Shown here: positions 1 to 13,175 of the stretch, piece after piece
How positions within the stretch are numbered: the stretch's first letter is position 1
How the letters are laid out: each line of letters starts with the position of its first letter
Origin: Andrena cerasifolii
Lineage: Eukaryota; Arthropoda; Insecta; Hymenoptera; Andrenidae
Direction: 5' to 3'
Assembly: GCF_050908995.1 (NCBI RefSeq)
Contig: NC_135120.1
Span: 20,783,433 to 20,847,432 of the forward strand
Length of the DNA: 64,000 nucleotides
The notes under the pieces: generated by a model
Databases searched by the model: none
Told to the model about the DNA's origin: nothing
The model's input: only the letters and a program-made list of their open reading frames with translations
Made by a program: the position numbers and the translations under genes

Positions 1-331
1 GCTGAAAAAAAGAAACACCAACGATAATAATGATTTAGAACTCTCCCTTTGTTTGCGTTCATGTTTATTTGTCCCGTTCCCTGTATTTTATTTCGAAACA
101 GTTGCAATATTTGGTGTCAAGCCTGAGTAACATCAACGTGAAACAGATACGCAATCGGACACTTGAATCAATTTCTGACATAACGCTAATCGCAGGAAGT
201 TAGAAAATAGGCTGGGTGATTTGTAGTGAATGGTTATCAAGCCACGCAATCAGCCTGCTATATTCGCAGACGGGGAGCGTATCGCTTGTTTTCAAGATTA
301 AACAGTATCCAATTAATTGAACTGATCTATG
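1..331. other. AT-rich noncoding DNA, probable ANKS1 intron
   Basis: No reading frame of note, RNA gene or terminal repeat was seen. By inference it belongs to the first intron of the ANKS1-like gene whose first coding exon is at 13176-13279 on the minus strand. Confidence 0.4.
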
Positions 332-1290
332 TAGGGGAGAGTGGGGTAAATAGGAACGCGGAGTAATAACGAGCAGGATGGTTACGGCGCTTTAATAAAT
401 GAAAACCAATGTTCAGTCTCCACTATCTAATAGTTTAGGTCGTATCCAACACCGGACAGAATTTATTATTTTCATCGTGTTTCAAGTAATATTTTGTCCA
501 TCTTCAATTGCATGTAATTACTGTTGAATTAATGATACAATTGTGATGTTTTCAAATTCAAATAAAGCACAATGTAAGCTACATTTTGTGACCAAGGCGT
601 CGCCTGAATCATGATTCTAATCTCTGAAATAAATTATTTTTTATCTTTTGATGTCGTGGGGTAATGACGAACAAATCTTGTCAATACCAATACCTTCCAA
701 TGAAAGAAGTTTTACGGAGAAAAAAAGAGAAGAAAGATAAAAAAGGAGGACACAGAAGTGCCAAAAAATGAGAAGAAAACAAATGATAAAGTAAATAAGA
801 AATCTGTTAGGAATTTGAAAATTTTTGATGAGGAAAACCTGGTGGGGAAAGCAGAGGAAGAACCGAAGAAGAAAAAAGGACGAAAAATGTTGATAAAGAA
901 ATTATATATATATATCTGTATTTATTGTGATGAAATATATACATACCCACCCACTGAAGACTGGATAATATGTTACAAATGTAACTTATGGGCACACGAA
1001 AGATGCAGCGGCAGCAGTGAAAACACATCTAGAGGCTTTCTCTGCGATTTCTGCGATATATAGCTCTATTCGCGATTACCACACGGCAGTCGGGTAATTA
1101 TGAACACCAAGGGTTTGGTATTTTTATTATAAAGTTAATTTTTATTAAAATTTTTTCAAAATTCGTTACAGTAATTTAGAGAGGAATAGTTTAAGTACGC
1201 TTGTAAATAAAAAACAAATTCGTGCCTGACATAGTTTTCGTTCTGTTTGCTTTTTTGCTTAACTGTTCCCAATTACCCCACTCTCCCCTA
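332..1290. mobile_element. Non-autonomous TA-flanked DNA transposon (pogo/Tigger-like)
   Basis: The two ends form an inverted repeat: GGGGAGAGTGGGGTAA from 334 and its reverse complement ending at 1288, each bordered outside by TA (332-333 and 1289-1290). A TA target duplication is the mark of the Tc1/mariner/pogo superfamily. A word close to GTAATNANGAACA occurs at 346, 363, 661 and 1094 (plus strand) and at 1264-1276 (minus strand). Inside is the C-terminal remnant of a transposase with a PHD-type zinc finger (704-1063). The catalytic DDE part is missing, so the copy is internally deleted. The pogo/Tigger assignment is inferred from TSD and zinc finger, not from a catalytic domain. Confidence 0.8.
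704..1063 (+). pseudogene. Transposase C-terminal remnant with PHD-like zinc finger
   Basis: The frame is open from just after a stop at 701-703 to a TAG at 1061-1063, with no good initiator ATG. The first third is lysine/glutamate-rich (nuclear-localisation-like). The last 50 residues carry a Cys4-His-Cys3 arrangement: CIYC, then CYKC, then WAHERC, then CDFC, the spacing of a PHD finger. Insect pogo/Tigger/jerky-type transposases frequently end in such a finger with the motif PPTEDW next to it, as here. The DDE catalytic core is absent, so this is a relic inside the 332-1290 element and not a host gene. It could still be a short functional protein, but nothing in the context supports that. 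Confidence 0.7.
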
Positions 1291-3544
1291 CGGTGAAGTT
1301 AAGGGTGTTCCAAATACCATAAAAAAAAGTGGAAGTGACTTGGTCTTCCGTGGAGGCGCCTCAAATATTTCAAAGACACTGTTATTTTCTAATGGAAAAG
1401 AAAGTTCATGGATTCTCCAAGAAAGATGTCAGCCAGCTTATGATCTCTTTGAAGGCGATGCCTACAAGCCTCTGACCTCTCTGAGAAGCTTCATGAGCCC
1501 CTCTGTTCCATCGCGACAACCTACATTCCCGCCCAGATACCCTCAAACTTCTCCGCTCTATTCAAAGCGAACACCATCGTCAACGTGCACTACCAACGCG
1601 TCACCTTAACTTACAAGATCCTAATCTAAAGCCTTTCGCTACGGTCCTCGAAATTCGCAGCAACGTTGCCCCGAAGCAGCCCCCCCCGAAGCGCGCCATT
1701 ATTCGCCGCGACATTCGAACCACCCTCCCGGATTGTTAGATCAGCAGCGATGGGTAACGATCACCCAGCCGCGACCGAGGCCCATTTCCGCAATTAGGAA
1801 TTCATGTTTACCGCCGGCAACAAATACCCAGTGGCAATATGGGGCTCGCCGAGTGGCAAAGAATCGCGTGCAGCGCGATACAGCGCATCGTGTCACGGTA
1901 TCAGCTCGACGCAGACAGCCGGGGAGGGGGGCACAATGGGCCTCGTGGACAGGAACAGGCTCGCTAATGAAGCTTCCTGGATCCAGCACACGTTCTCATT
2001 ACGCGCCTTTGTCGCGCTCCAGCCGAGATAAACGTTCCCCACCCCCGCAAATACCGCGTAAACGCAACCCCCCCTAGGGCGCCCCCTTGAGACGAGCCCC
2101 GACACCTTCCATCCCCAGATCGATTCTTTTCGATCAGACTGATTCGATTCCTCCCGAATCCTCTCGCCCGAGCGAGCCTACCGGAGGTGACGACGACAGG
2201 GCGGGCCGCAGTTTCCCGTTATCCCGTGTTTTTCTTAAGTGGATTCGATTAGCACAACTTGGAGCTGGACGCTCGCGCCACCCTCGAGCCGTCGAGTGCC
2301 GCGCGATCAAAGGCGATCGGATTGCCCGGGTTTTTAGGCGCCTCGGGGTCCGTCCAGTCGCGAAAAGTGCCATTTGGGATTGGAAATGTGTTCCGGGGAT
2401 GATTGCACGCTGGCTTCATCTTTTACTCGCGACGTCTTTACGCAGTGCTGTGAGCTTCGGGGTCGGGGAAGAGTGTAGGAATAATAAACAGAAAACCTTC
2501 CTGGTATCACAGTCATAGATTGTTCTTACGCGCATGAATGCGATGTGCATGAATTTAAACGACGGAATTGAGGAAATCGTAGGTGGAATATGCAATGCAG
2601 AGTCGCAATTACACCATTACCATGTCCCTATCGTTTCACCACGACAGCACGCAATTAACTCGTCAAAACAACGCTCGACCACTCCCACTGTCTTCCTGCG
2701 AACGTAAAGACTGAAACGGTGTTAAACGATTCATTTCATCCGATCGCTATGATGCATCAGCGCGCGCCACTTTTCCAATGGGAGGATCATCGACGAGTCT
2801 GCAAGTATGGCTCGCGGAAGGAACAAATATGAAAATAGGAATTGCGATTAACAAAGCGCGCCGCGGTTACGCTGAAAGTGTACTCGCCAACGAAATCCGT
2901 TGACTCTGCGAACGCCAGGCAAATAGAATGTTTTCGGTATTGGGCGAGGCAGAATCGACGCCGCGAGGAAACAACGTAAGGGGCGCAATATTTATCTTGC
3001 CCGATTAATACACATCATAACCGAGCACGCGAGCCGCCATATAGGACGGTATTTGCTCAGTTCCTGTGTGATTCCGATATGAAGACAGAGTCGCAAAAAT
3101 ATGTATGTTTGCCGACGATCTTCCAACTGTCAAGCGCGTTACTCTGCCATCGATATTAGAACTGACGCGGAGCACCGCGACGATATTAAACGCCGTATAC
3201 AAACACAACTCGTAACAGTACTGCATATCGTTCACAAACAACATCACGCGGCAATCTGTGCAGCGGTACCGTCCGCGTATATTTTTCAGCGTGTCCTCCT
3301 GTTTCATTTTTCGACGCGGGTAACGTGTAAACCACTTAAAAGTACGTAATTGTCCCGCGGTTGTACACAGACTCTCTTTACCCGTCGATATTCGTAGAAC
3401 TGTTACAGTTGTAAACAATCATTACCATCGCATTCTTTTGTGAACGATACTTGTCCATATTGAGAATTGTTGTTCGCAAACAAACGATTGAAAATCATAG
3501 TGTTTGGGCTCACATTTCCACGATATTTTGCAGGCACTTTACCC
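1291..3544. other. Noncoding interval, no supported gene
   Basis: Several overlapping frames of 60-143 codons occur on both strands in the GC-rich part (1600-2500), but they have no recognisable domain and overlap one another. The minus-strand frame at 3418-3005 was inspected and has no family resemblance. Probably intron of the ANKS1-like gene. Confidence 0.5.

Positions 3545-3597
<53 letters not shown>
3545..3597. repeat. (GA)n microsatellite
   Basis: About 53 bp of nearly perfect GA dinucleotide repeat with one AA interruption. It lies immediately before the CAGGG end of the hAT fragment at 3606. Confidence 0.95.
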
Positions 3598-3600
<3 letters not shown>

Positions 3601-3605
3601 CCGGC

Positions 3606-5017
3606 CAGGGCTTGATTTCGGTTCTGCAAACGGTTATGGAGAAACTTTATTTCGAATAACTGTTATGAAGAACCGAAATTTCCAACTATTTTCTGTTTCA
3701 GTTACGGTTCTTATTTCCCTCCTCATATCGGTCCAATAACCGTTATTATTTCGGTTCTGTATCGGTTCTGAAACGGTTCTAGAATCAATTCTTGTATCGA
3801 TTTTTCCCTAATTGATATCATTAATTATTGTAGCTGCAGATTACTGTATATGTGCACTTTTTTACAAAATCCTTATAGAAACAGGAGAAACATTTATACA
3901 TATCATTGATTTCTAAGAAAGCGTTGAAATATATGAAGCAGCAACTTATTTTTCACACTCACACACACTATATTATTCAGGATAGGAAGTTGTAGTCCGT
4001 TCAAGAAGTTGGGCCAGTAGGGGTAAGCAGAACATCCGCGTGCTAAACATGTTTTGCTTTTCAACGGCCCTTAAAGACTTTTCAGATACTCTGGCGACGT
4101 AAACAAATCGAAGTTACATCAGTTTTGTAGGCAATAGGTACGAAATGAATCAGTTCAGTTCTGATGCTCACACTGAACAGAAACCTTCGGTGCTAAAGAA
4201 TTAAATATTCAGTATTTAATTATTAAATAGTACTGTGAATAGTTCAATAGTAGTGTAAATAGTAAAAGTAATATAATTAAATAGTTAAATAGTCAAGTAT
4301 TTACATAGTATAGATAGTTAGATTAGGCTAAGACAATTTAGAAAATAATGGGTAGAAAAAGATGTGTTATTGTACGAAAGTACTTTAAGAATTCCGATAA
4401 TATGGGCAAGTTGCAATGTACTATTGAACACTTTTCTTCAGAAATTTCGGTATGTACATATCTCCGTATATATGAATATTACTTTGTTTTTATTTATCTT
4501 TAAATTTGTAACTTAAAAATTCTAGAACCATTCTACAAATTTATTGAAACATTTGGAGAAAAAAGAAGAACGCAAAAGAAGTACTGACAGTACCGACACA
4601 TTTAATAATATCAAAAGTAAGAAGATGAAATTTGACTTGATGGATGCATGCACGAGATTAATTACTGTTCGCGGCAGGCCGATGTCTTTAATTGGCGATA
4701 AAGCTTTCCGCGATATCATAGACATAGTACCACAAACGGAAGCAATTAATTCACACACAGTACGCGACAGTATTATTATGGAGGCGAATGCAGTAAGAAA
4801 TAAAATTGCAGATGAAGTAAACAGAAAATTAATATGCGTAAATGTTAACGCCGCAACGTGCATAAGACGGTCTTTCCTTGACATAAATATTCAACTTGTA
4901 AAATTCGACAAGTTACAAATTCGTACGATGAGTGTTATCGAACTGTTCCATAGCCATACTGGCGAATATTATATTGGTCCGGCCTACCTGACCAACGATG
5001 TCTGTTTCCAGTGATAT
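3606..5017 (+). mobile_element. Truncated hAT transposon, left end plus transposase 5' part
   Basis: It begins CAGGG, followed by about 230 bp full of CGGTTCT and ACCGAAAT words. This stretch is colinear with the right end (read on the minus strand) of the 790-bp element at 56368-57157, down to a shared GCAGATTACTGTAT-like word near 3835. A spliced reading frame with a degenerate BED finger and hAT transposase motifs follows at 4348-5014. No matching right end was found after 5014, so the element is truncated or its right part is too diverged to see. The right boundary given is only the end of the reading frame. Confidence 0.65.
4348..5014 (+). pseudogene. hAT transposase N-terminal fragment with BED-like finger, two exons
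   Basis: Exon 1 is 4348-4449 (ATG to a donor GTATGT) and exon 2 is 4526-5014 (acceptor TTCTAG, stop TGA). Both are phase 0, giving 591 bases and 196 residues. Residues about 12-50 follow the BED finger layout (KYFKN, LQCTIEH, then NHSTNLLKHLEKK), but the second cysteine and last histidine are replaced. The part from about residue 75 has the hAT features GRPMSLIGDKAFRDIID, SHTVRD and RSFLDINIQ, ending with ELFHSHTGEYY. The RNase-H-like catalytic core and the dimerisation region that should follow are missing. The frame is intact for 196 codons, so a domesticated short protein cannot be excluded, but the lost zinc ligands argue for a relic. Family recognition is from motif memory. Confidence 0.6.
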
Positions 5018-7377
5018 TGCTTTGCAAGCTGGAATGTTTTGTCACTCGGATTGCAAGCCCAATACTGTTGCACTTCCTCCAATGTGACAGAAAATTACAG
5101 GAAGCTCGATACTCAACTTGAGCAAACAGTATCGAGCTCGGAATGAGCCGAGGCAAAGAATCGAACGGTCCAGGCGTTATTGTCATCGTTTACCCGGCTT
5201 CCGAGCCATTTCGTTCTCGGACGACGAGGCCGAGAGAAAGCAGAAAACCGGTGGATTTGCCTCGTTAATGGGACGCGGTCTGAATCGACGCTTACGTCGG
5301 GTGCCGGCATCAAAGCATCGCATTCAGTTTACCCAAAACAATTACGCGAACCGAAGGCCTTTCTATGCGCGAAGAGGGTGTGGAGGGGGCAGATCAAAGG
5401 GTCCGGGAGCCGTGGTCGTCATTAAGCAACGACGTCATTAAGCTTTCAGAATACCGGCACTTTAAATGATCGGCGGCTCGCGGCAGCCGGCACGCGTGCA
5501 CCCGCGAGAGATCGCGGCTCACGGCTCCCTTAGAGGTGGCCACCCTCCGCCTCTCGACGGGCCTCTAATCCATTGTAGTTAAGATCAAAAACGGGAGAAA
5601 CTGTCGATTTTACCAAGGCAAACTTGGTCCCCGGTCGCGAGTCAAGTGGCGAGAGGGATGGGCCGGGAGGGTCTGGAGGGGCTGGCAAGAAAAAGAAACG
5701 GACGCTCGAGGGTTACGCGGAGAGTGCCCCGGAACGCTTGGAAGTTCGAGGAGCTTTCGGCCAGGAGAAGAATAGGAAAGAGCTAACGCGCGGAGAAGAG
5801 GACGGCACGTGTTGAATTTCCCTCTTCCTCTCCTTTCCATTCTTCCTCCGTCCGACCCTCCGTGTCCCGACTCTCTCGCTCTTCACGGCCCCGGAGTCGC
5901 GCGTATTTGTTTTCCGCGCCCTAACAACGGGACGGGGGTGGTCGCCGGCTCTCTTAAAGCCGAGTATACACGAAAACGCCGTCAACCCCCCCTCTGAACG
6001 CGTGTACATACGAGCGTAACGTACACGAGCATGTACGTCGGAATGGCCACGACGCTCCCCCGTGTGTTTCACCCAACCATCCACCCCAACCACCCCCTCT
6101 GGACCGTAGACCAGTTGGGGACGTTTGACTCTTCCTTTCTTTCCCACCCTCTCCTCGTTCCTTCCGCAGCCGTCGCTCCGTCTTTCTCCGTCTGTCGCAC
6201 CCTCGCTCCTCGTTTGCCCCATTCATCGAGTTTATCCGCTCGCCCAAGTTCCTTAATTAAACCCTGAAGATTCTCTGCAAAAAGGACATCGCCCAGTGGC
6301 CCTCGACGTCTACGGACGTTACGAATCGGACGGCCATGGGGGAGGACATGAAAGATACAGGATAGGTGGAGGGGGCCGGAACGAGATCAAGAGTACCTAC
6401 CGTCTGTCAGGCATCCGTAATGGCAATTTCTTGCCGGCTTTAATCAAGACACCGAACGATCAACAGCGGGAATGGCCAGTCAGTGGCGGAGATAATCAAA
6501 TAGTGACCGTTGTTTTTCTCGCCCGGCCCCGGAAACGGAAGCGCGCTGCAGCGAAGGACGCCACTGCGGGGATTCGTGAGAGGCGTTTACGCGGCGTGTT
6601 TAAGTTCGCAGAGCGGCACGGGACAGTGTCGTATTAATAATATGTGATGAGGCTTAAGTGGATCGTACGTTAGAATTAGATCGCGTGTGTCATGGAAAAT
6701 ATCAAAGTGACGTTGAACCATCGGCCGCGGGGTCAGGTTTTCTCAAAGGCTCCGGGGCGGTGTATGTAACGCGGTATAGAAAAAGTTGTTTTCCTAACTA
6801 TTTCTGCATCGGCGCGAGGGTGTGTAAATTGGAGCATTCCGTAGCAATTGATTCAACTGAGCTCTCTAATCGAAGATACACCACCGTGCGGAAAGTATCA
6901 ATAGCTACGAGTGATAGATAATAGTATTTCGAAACAGTGACGTCGAGTTGAGAACCACGAGGATCGTCGATAAACAATAACAGTAGCATTTAAAACGAAA
7001 TTTGCTGGGGAAGCCCGCGTCATTGAATTACGCGGTTTCCTCTCCTCTCGCGGTAGGTACTCGAGGGCCAGAGGCGCAATAAAATGTCAAGGGATAAGAG
7101 AACTTCTATCCAGCCCTCGCCGGATACCAGGGACGTGAGTGCTCGCTACGCGCGCACCCTTACGCCCGCGGCAGATAGAAAAGGAAAACTGGGCACATCG
7201 GTCGAGGGTGGCTCTTGGAGGGATGAAGAAAGCGAATGAGCCGCGGAGAGGACCCGACGGGGAGGGAAGAAGGGAGGAGGGTGAGAGACGAATACAAATT
7301 GAAAGAAGCAGAAAGGAGAAGACGGCAAGTGAGAGTAATAGACGGAAATTAAACCAAAAAATGAGAATACACTGCAC
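5018..7377. other. GC-rich noncoding interval
   Basis: Many overlapping frames on both strands around 5600-6270 are low-complexity by-products of GC and CT richness. No protein family, splice-consistent exon set or terminal repeat was recognised. Likely ANKS1 intron. Confidence 0.5.
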
Positions 7378-7949
7378 GAAATTACCATAAAGCCACCATG
7401 TTTGTTGATAAAATCTTATACTTTTTCCATGCTACTGATAGCTTTGTGCATCATACCATTTTGGGAGAGTTAAAAAACAGCATATAGATCGGTTGGAATA
7501 ATAGAAGTAACATTTATTTTAAAAAAAAAAGACGTAAAAATAGAATTTAACAAGGAACAAAGTGCGAAATTTCTATAAAGCCACTTGCTTTTTAAATAAA
7601 TAAAATCAAAATTAACAATAGATTTTGTCAATGCCGAACCGCATTTTTTATGTTATTCGAAGAAATGGCAATTACACTAATTATTAATATATAAATAAAG
7701 AAAAAACTATGGTTAATTTTGATTTTATTTATTTAAAAAGCAAGTGGCTTTATAGATATTTCGCACTTTGTTCCTTGTTAAATTCTATTTTTACGTTTTT
7801 TTTTTAAAATAAATGTTACTTCTATTATTCAAACCGATCTATATGCTGTTTTTTAACTCTCCCAAAATGGTATGTTACACAAAGTTAACAATAGTATGGA
7901 ATAAGTATAAGATTTTATCAATATACATAGTGGCTTTATGGTAATTTCG
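7378..7949. mobile_element. Palindromic MITE, about 570 bp
   Basis: The ends are perfect inverted repeats: CGAAATTACCATAAAGCCAC at 7378-7397 and its complement at 7930-7949. The similarity continues inward along both arms for about 230 bp, including a second internal copy of the CTATAAAGCCACTTG word on each arm (7575-7592 and 7738-7756). The unique centre is about 7611-7720. There is no coding capacity. A target-site duplication could not be fixed, so the superfamily is unknown. Confidence 0.8.
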
Positions 7950-8807
7950 GTTAGTGTAGAAGAAGCGAATGGGAGATGGGGAAAAAAGGAGACGTTCGGA
8001 AGAGAGGGTAGGAAGAAGTGGGAATTGGGGTTAAAGGGTTGGAGGAAGGACGGGGCCAATGACGTAAAATGGTTGAGAGTGAGGGCAAAATAGGTAGAAG
8101 CATGGAAAGAGAAGGAAAGAGAAGGCGATGGAGCAAGGTAATTATGAAAAACCCCCCAAAAAGAGGGAAGCAAGGGAGTAAGAGAGCAAGGGGGTGAAGA
8201 AATGAAGAAATCAAGAGAAAAAAAAGCTGAGTACAAAAGAGGATATCGAAGAAGCAAAGTTTGTAGCGACAAAAAAAGAAGGAACTAGAAAGGGATAGAC
8301 TAGAATCAAATGATAGCCAGGGTGTACACGTGGGAGGGGTGTTAAGGCATCAATCGATAAATTCCTCTGCCGCAGAAGAGAGGCACGATACGTGCTGATG
8401 CTGCGGAAAAGGTCCTTCCTCGCAAACACTCCAAGTGTCACTCCAGAAAGGTGACAGAAAAAAAGCCGAGACTCTCTCATAGCTGCAGTTTATGCAGTTT
8501 CGCGGCCCCTCGAAAAGAGGAAATGGCAGCTCTCGAACGGAGGATCCTACATCGATCCGTCTAGCGTTGAGCGCACCCACGCGAACGATCTCCTCGTGGC
8601 ATTTTACCTTGCTGTCGGCTAATTATCCCCTCGTCGATCGTCTAATTTAATACATCGATTCCTTTTCCCCAAAGAGCAAGAAACGAACAAAACATTACGG
8701 TGACATCAATCTAGTGTAATAGAATCATTAGACCTAATTCTCAAATTAGGTGCCATTTTAGAAACTGGATACATGGCATAACAGAATAATTGAAGTGAAG
8801 AAATCTA

Positions 8808-8825
8808 GAGACGCGGTAGCGTCTC
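8808..8825. repeat. Dispersed hairpin, third copy
   Basis: Perfect 7-bp stem GAGACGC / GCGTCTC around the loop GGTA, followed by GATGCCAAGT. The copies at 38662-38679 and 59378-59395 have GAGACAC / GTGTCTC around GGCA, followed by GCGCCAAGT. The stem differs by a paired A-T to G-C change. Confidence 0.6.
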
Positions 8826-9242
8826 GATGCCAAGTACAGGAATGAAAGTACAGAAAAGACACCCTGTATATGTCGACTGTCGCTACCGCTATCATTTACT
8901 CGTCGCCGGGTTATTCCAACCTAACCTGAAACTTATTTCATTAATATCTCATCACGCCTGTAATATTTCCTAAATTTAAAGGAATTTTTCTTATGTAAAC
9001 CGCATATAAGCTTTCGAATAAGACCAATTTCAATAAAATCGGTCCGCGCATAACAGAGATATCATAATATCGTCTCATGGATCAGTCAGAAATTTTAAGA
9101 TTTTTCTTCGCTTCTCCAAGAAATTTTTTCGTCAACATAATACGTATACGCGTTACACGCACACCTTCAGCCAACAGAAACTAACACATGTTTCGTTCGT
9201 CAATCGCTATCTTCACTATGCAATCTCTCTATCTCTTATTGC

Positions 9243-9290
9243 TTTCTTATATATTATATTATATTTATATATAATATAATATATAAGAAA
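9243..9290. repeat. AT-rich perfect palindrome
   Basis: A 48-bp palindrome built of TTCTTATATATTATATTATA and its complement around a short loop. It would form a stable cruciform. It is probably slippage-derived simple sequence; no function is evident. Confidence 0.85.
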
Positions 9291-12200
9291 ACACCTTTAT
9301 GTACTTGCAGCTCATTTTGATTTCACATCTTTTTTTTATATTCTAATTATTATTATCTTCTATTCTTTTGTGATTTATTTAATTTCATGTACTTGGCGTA
9401 ATTTTTTTTACATTTTTTAAGTTTTTTTATGGGGATAAAACAATACAGATCTACCGCAGATTTGAATTGCACGCTTTCCTGCCAAGCCTCGCTGACGCGC
9501 GTAAACGGCACGATTCAAATGGATTACGCGTAAAACAAATAAAAAGGAGAGAAAGTTGAAGTTAAAGTTGCCCCGTGACTCTGTATAAATTTCCAAAAAT
9601 CGCGGCCACCAGGCCGAAGAGAATTTCGGCGTTTTGGAAATCCCGAGCTGCCCCAGGAGACATCAAAGAGAGTCGATGTTATCGCGGCCGGACGATGAGG
9701 TTAAAAGTTGCAATTCGCGGGACCCCGGTGCGGCCTGGGGCGACGTTTTCGTAGCGGAGGAGCCCTTTCGTTGCCCCCGGGGCCGTGATTAAAATTATTG
9801 CCCGACCCAAAGTCAACACGCCGCGCAAACAAAGGATAAACACATTCTTGTGCAGCGGTACACGGTATACGGTGTGCGCGCGCCCATTCCGCGATTAGCA
9901 TCGCAAAAATATTTCTCGTCACCCCCGTGGCGTGTCGCCCGTGTCGTTTATAGCGCGGGCTCCGGGCCGCGTTTTATATTGCTTCCCTGTGATCTCCCGG
10001 CGAACAGAGGGTGGAGAGACACGCGGCAGCCAGACGAGCAGAAACCACAAGAGAACGGGTAAAAAGCTTTGGCAGAACGTTGCCGCGGGCGAGCTTTGTG
10101 GTTATGGACAAGTTGCACCCGCTGGTGACGAGCGAAAGAGGCAATTCGTTATCCTAGGGTCGAAGAAAGAATCGACTCGAGAGACCTTCCAGCGTTTATC
10201 CTGACAAGGGGAACTTTTCCTGCCCACTTATTTCCTTCGCTGATGGCCTTGGGTAATCAGTTCGGCACTGTTTGGCGGTGGTAGCAATGGGTTTGAACGT
10301 ACCGCGAGTGTTTTTGTTTTAACGAGTAACGCTCGACTCCTCTGAAACGAGATGCAGGTACTGAAACGATCGATGCACGAGAATCCTATAAATTCTAATA
10401 CACTTAAACTGCTCGGAACGGTGGAGCGGTAATAGCTACTCCCGTGCCTGATACTTGAGGATAAGAGACGTCGTTTATCGCGATACATTTAAGATTCGTC
10501 GTGTGCTCGAAACCTTCCTTTACCCGTCTCTCTCTCTCTGTCCGCGCGTTTCTCGCTCGTTTCGCCTCATCTACTTTTGCCAAGTGACTGAGGGGAAACG
10601 TTTCTTGCGCTCTCCGCTCCTTTCTGCTGAACTCCTCCCCCTCCCGGGCCCCACTCGACTACCGTTCTCTTTCTCGCCGGAGGTTTTTGCACGCGAACGA
10701 GAATCGGCGTTAAAGTGCGTGAGCGCACTCGAAGCACGCGCGGCAGCTTGTACACGAGCACCACGCACCTACTCTCTTCAAAACAAACGCGTCGGCCTCT
10801 CGTCCCAGCGCGGCGTGACTTAATTAATGGGAAGCGTCGAGAAGCGTCGACAGAGTCGTCTTTGTCGAGAAGTTCGCGGGACTGGGTCAATAAAGACGCG
10901 AGACCACCGACTGGTGTCCCACTAATTGCACTGCCTGTGTCGATCGGCCGCCTCGACCCGGGCCGATCGGGAATGATCGACGATCGACGCTGCTGACCTT
11001 ACAGCGAATTCGTTCAGATTTGCGCCCCGCTCCACTCGGGTTTCATGACTCGACGCGAGCACTGATTCGCTCGCGAGCCGTCCGGCGCAATCATCTCCGC
11101 GAATTGATTTGTAAATTGCCCGTACTGCGTGGAACTCGTTCCGTCCACGTGTGTACGGTTAAATGACTCGTTTTAGGGGCTCGGTGATGACGATGCTGCT
11201 CAACTATGCTAACTCGGGCCAAAGGATGACTAAGTTGTTAAAGTAACTACTTTTTACAGGGGGAACCAGTTAAACGTGTGCAAGTCGCCGTTCTTATACC
11301 GGGTGTTTTCGAGCAAAGTTTTTATCGTTCATCAGACCACGCGGCTTTGGAGGACGGAAGTTGAGGACCGTCACCCACACATGGCCCAAGGATAAGGGCA
11401 AAGATATTACGGGGTCTCGGTGCCGTCTTTTCGTCTACGATCTATCGCGTCCGAGCGAGGTTTATCATTTTGACCCTTGAGAATAAATAGCTACCCACCA
11501 AATAAGCCCCTTTATCTGCTCCCCCATAAATAGAAATCCGTACCGGCTCGATAAGTCCGTAATAGATGTTCCGGTGTCGCTTCTAGATACGAGCGCGGCC
11601 TCTGACATTTTTCAACGGCAGTCAGTAGGGTTTAATTAAAATCTTTTCCTGCGTAAAGTCCAAGTGACACGCAACTAACAGGCGGCTATCGTCCGAGATA
11701 GGATAACAGTGGCGTGTAGTGTGAGTAAAACTTTAAATGCAGATCTCAATAACAATTATTGACAGAGGAATCGTTGCGTGTCCGTATCATCGCATCCTTC
11801 GTGCATCGTATTACGGTTCGCGCACAGGGTGATTCATGGTCACGGTGAAATCATGAATAATCACTGGACAATAACGAGCCAGCACATACCGGGCGTGTTA
11901 TTCCCTATAGATATTCAGAGCAAACCTGATTATCTCAGGAAAATACTATAATAAATACCCGCGACTATTTCTAGTAAGATATGTATTATATATAGGGGAC
12001 CACAAGACTCGATCACAAATTATTACCCATTAGATAATTAGGTTTAACGGGGCCTACGAGCTGCTAGCGATATATTTTTAACAAGTTCCTTCTTATTTTG
12101 ACTTTTTAAACTCATCTTCAATCTTTCAAGGCGATCCCTACAATTTTTCAAAAAACTTTTCCGCGGTGCTTGCTGAAGTCGTTTTAATAAACGCTAAAAG

Positions 12201-13175
12201 GGAATCGAAACGATTATAGTGTACGATACCAAAAAACTTGCACGTGACCTTAAGAACTTCAAAAAGAAAGGATACACTACTCTGCACCGAATGATCAAAG
12301 AGAAAACGAGAGCTCGAACTGTGGTTCACTGTAATTGGTAACGATTCAAACGGTTAAGTTCTGTGGGACACCCCGTATAGTACGCGTTACGCGGTGATTC
12401 CCGATTGTTAAGCGGCGTACACAAACCGGCACGGTGGATGCGCGATCTCGCTTTAAAACGCGGTTACAGTTTTCATGAAAACACGCACCGTAAATCCAAT
12501 TACCGGTTCGCAGCACGGAATCAGGTATCTATGAAAAAGCGTATCACGCGAGCGAGAAAAAGGAACAGAACGAGACACTAATTACAGCGCTTTCAGCAAA
12601 CACATTAACGATAAAAATGGAGGATAATTTATTACGGTTAAAACGCATTCCATCGCATTAATTAATATCACGAGAACTATTCGGGGCTGCGGAGCCGTGC
12701 TATTTCCCGTGGCAGCACGTACACGCATCCACGGGAACCACTTCACAAACCGTCGGAATTAATTACAAAAACGCGGCGATCAATCGAGCGTGGGTAATTT
12801 AACGCGGATACGGGGGCACCGGTACGGTGTAATGACTCGCTCGGGTCAGTTTTACGTCTGAACACAGTTACCCGTGCCCGATCAGCAACGCGGACGCGGA
12901 ACCGCTGGTCGAGACGAAAGAAAACAATCCGGGAGGACAGTGGATAGCCCCGCACGAGCGGCGATATCATCGGGACAAAAATCTTCGGCAGGAGAGATTC
13001 GAAGGGAACGTGACACCGATCGCTCGGCGACGTGACAGAAAACGTGTACGTGTCACGTACGAGCGTGGCCGAGGATCCCGTCTGGGACGGGCGATACCGC
13101 GTTAAAGGCGAAACGGAACGGCAGAACGATGGACGAGACGGAGGAAAAGCAAAAGTCTGGTACGGTGACACCCAC

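Larger units (their letters stand above)
7950..13175. other. Noncoding interval left of ANKS1 exon 1
   Basis: It holds a purine-rich tract (7950-8260), a small hairpin (8808-8825), an AT palindrome (9243-9290) and GC-rich unique DNA with overlapping spurious frames. No ankyrin exon was found on the minus strand, so the next exon of the ANKS1-like gene lies further left than base 1. The stretch is therefore most simply intron. Confidence 0.5.
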
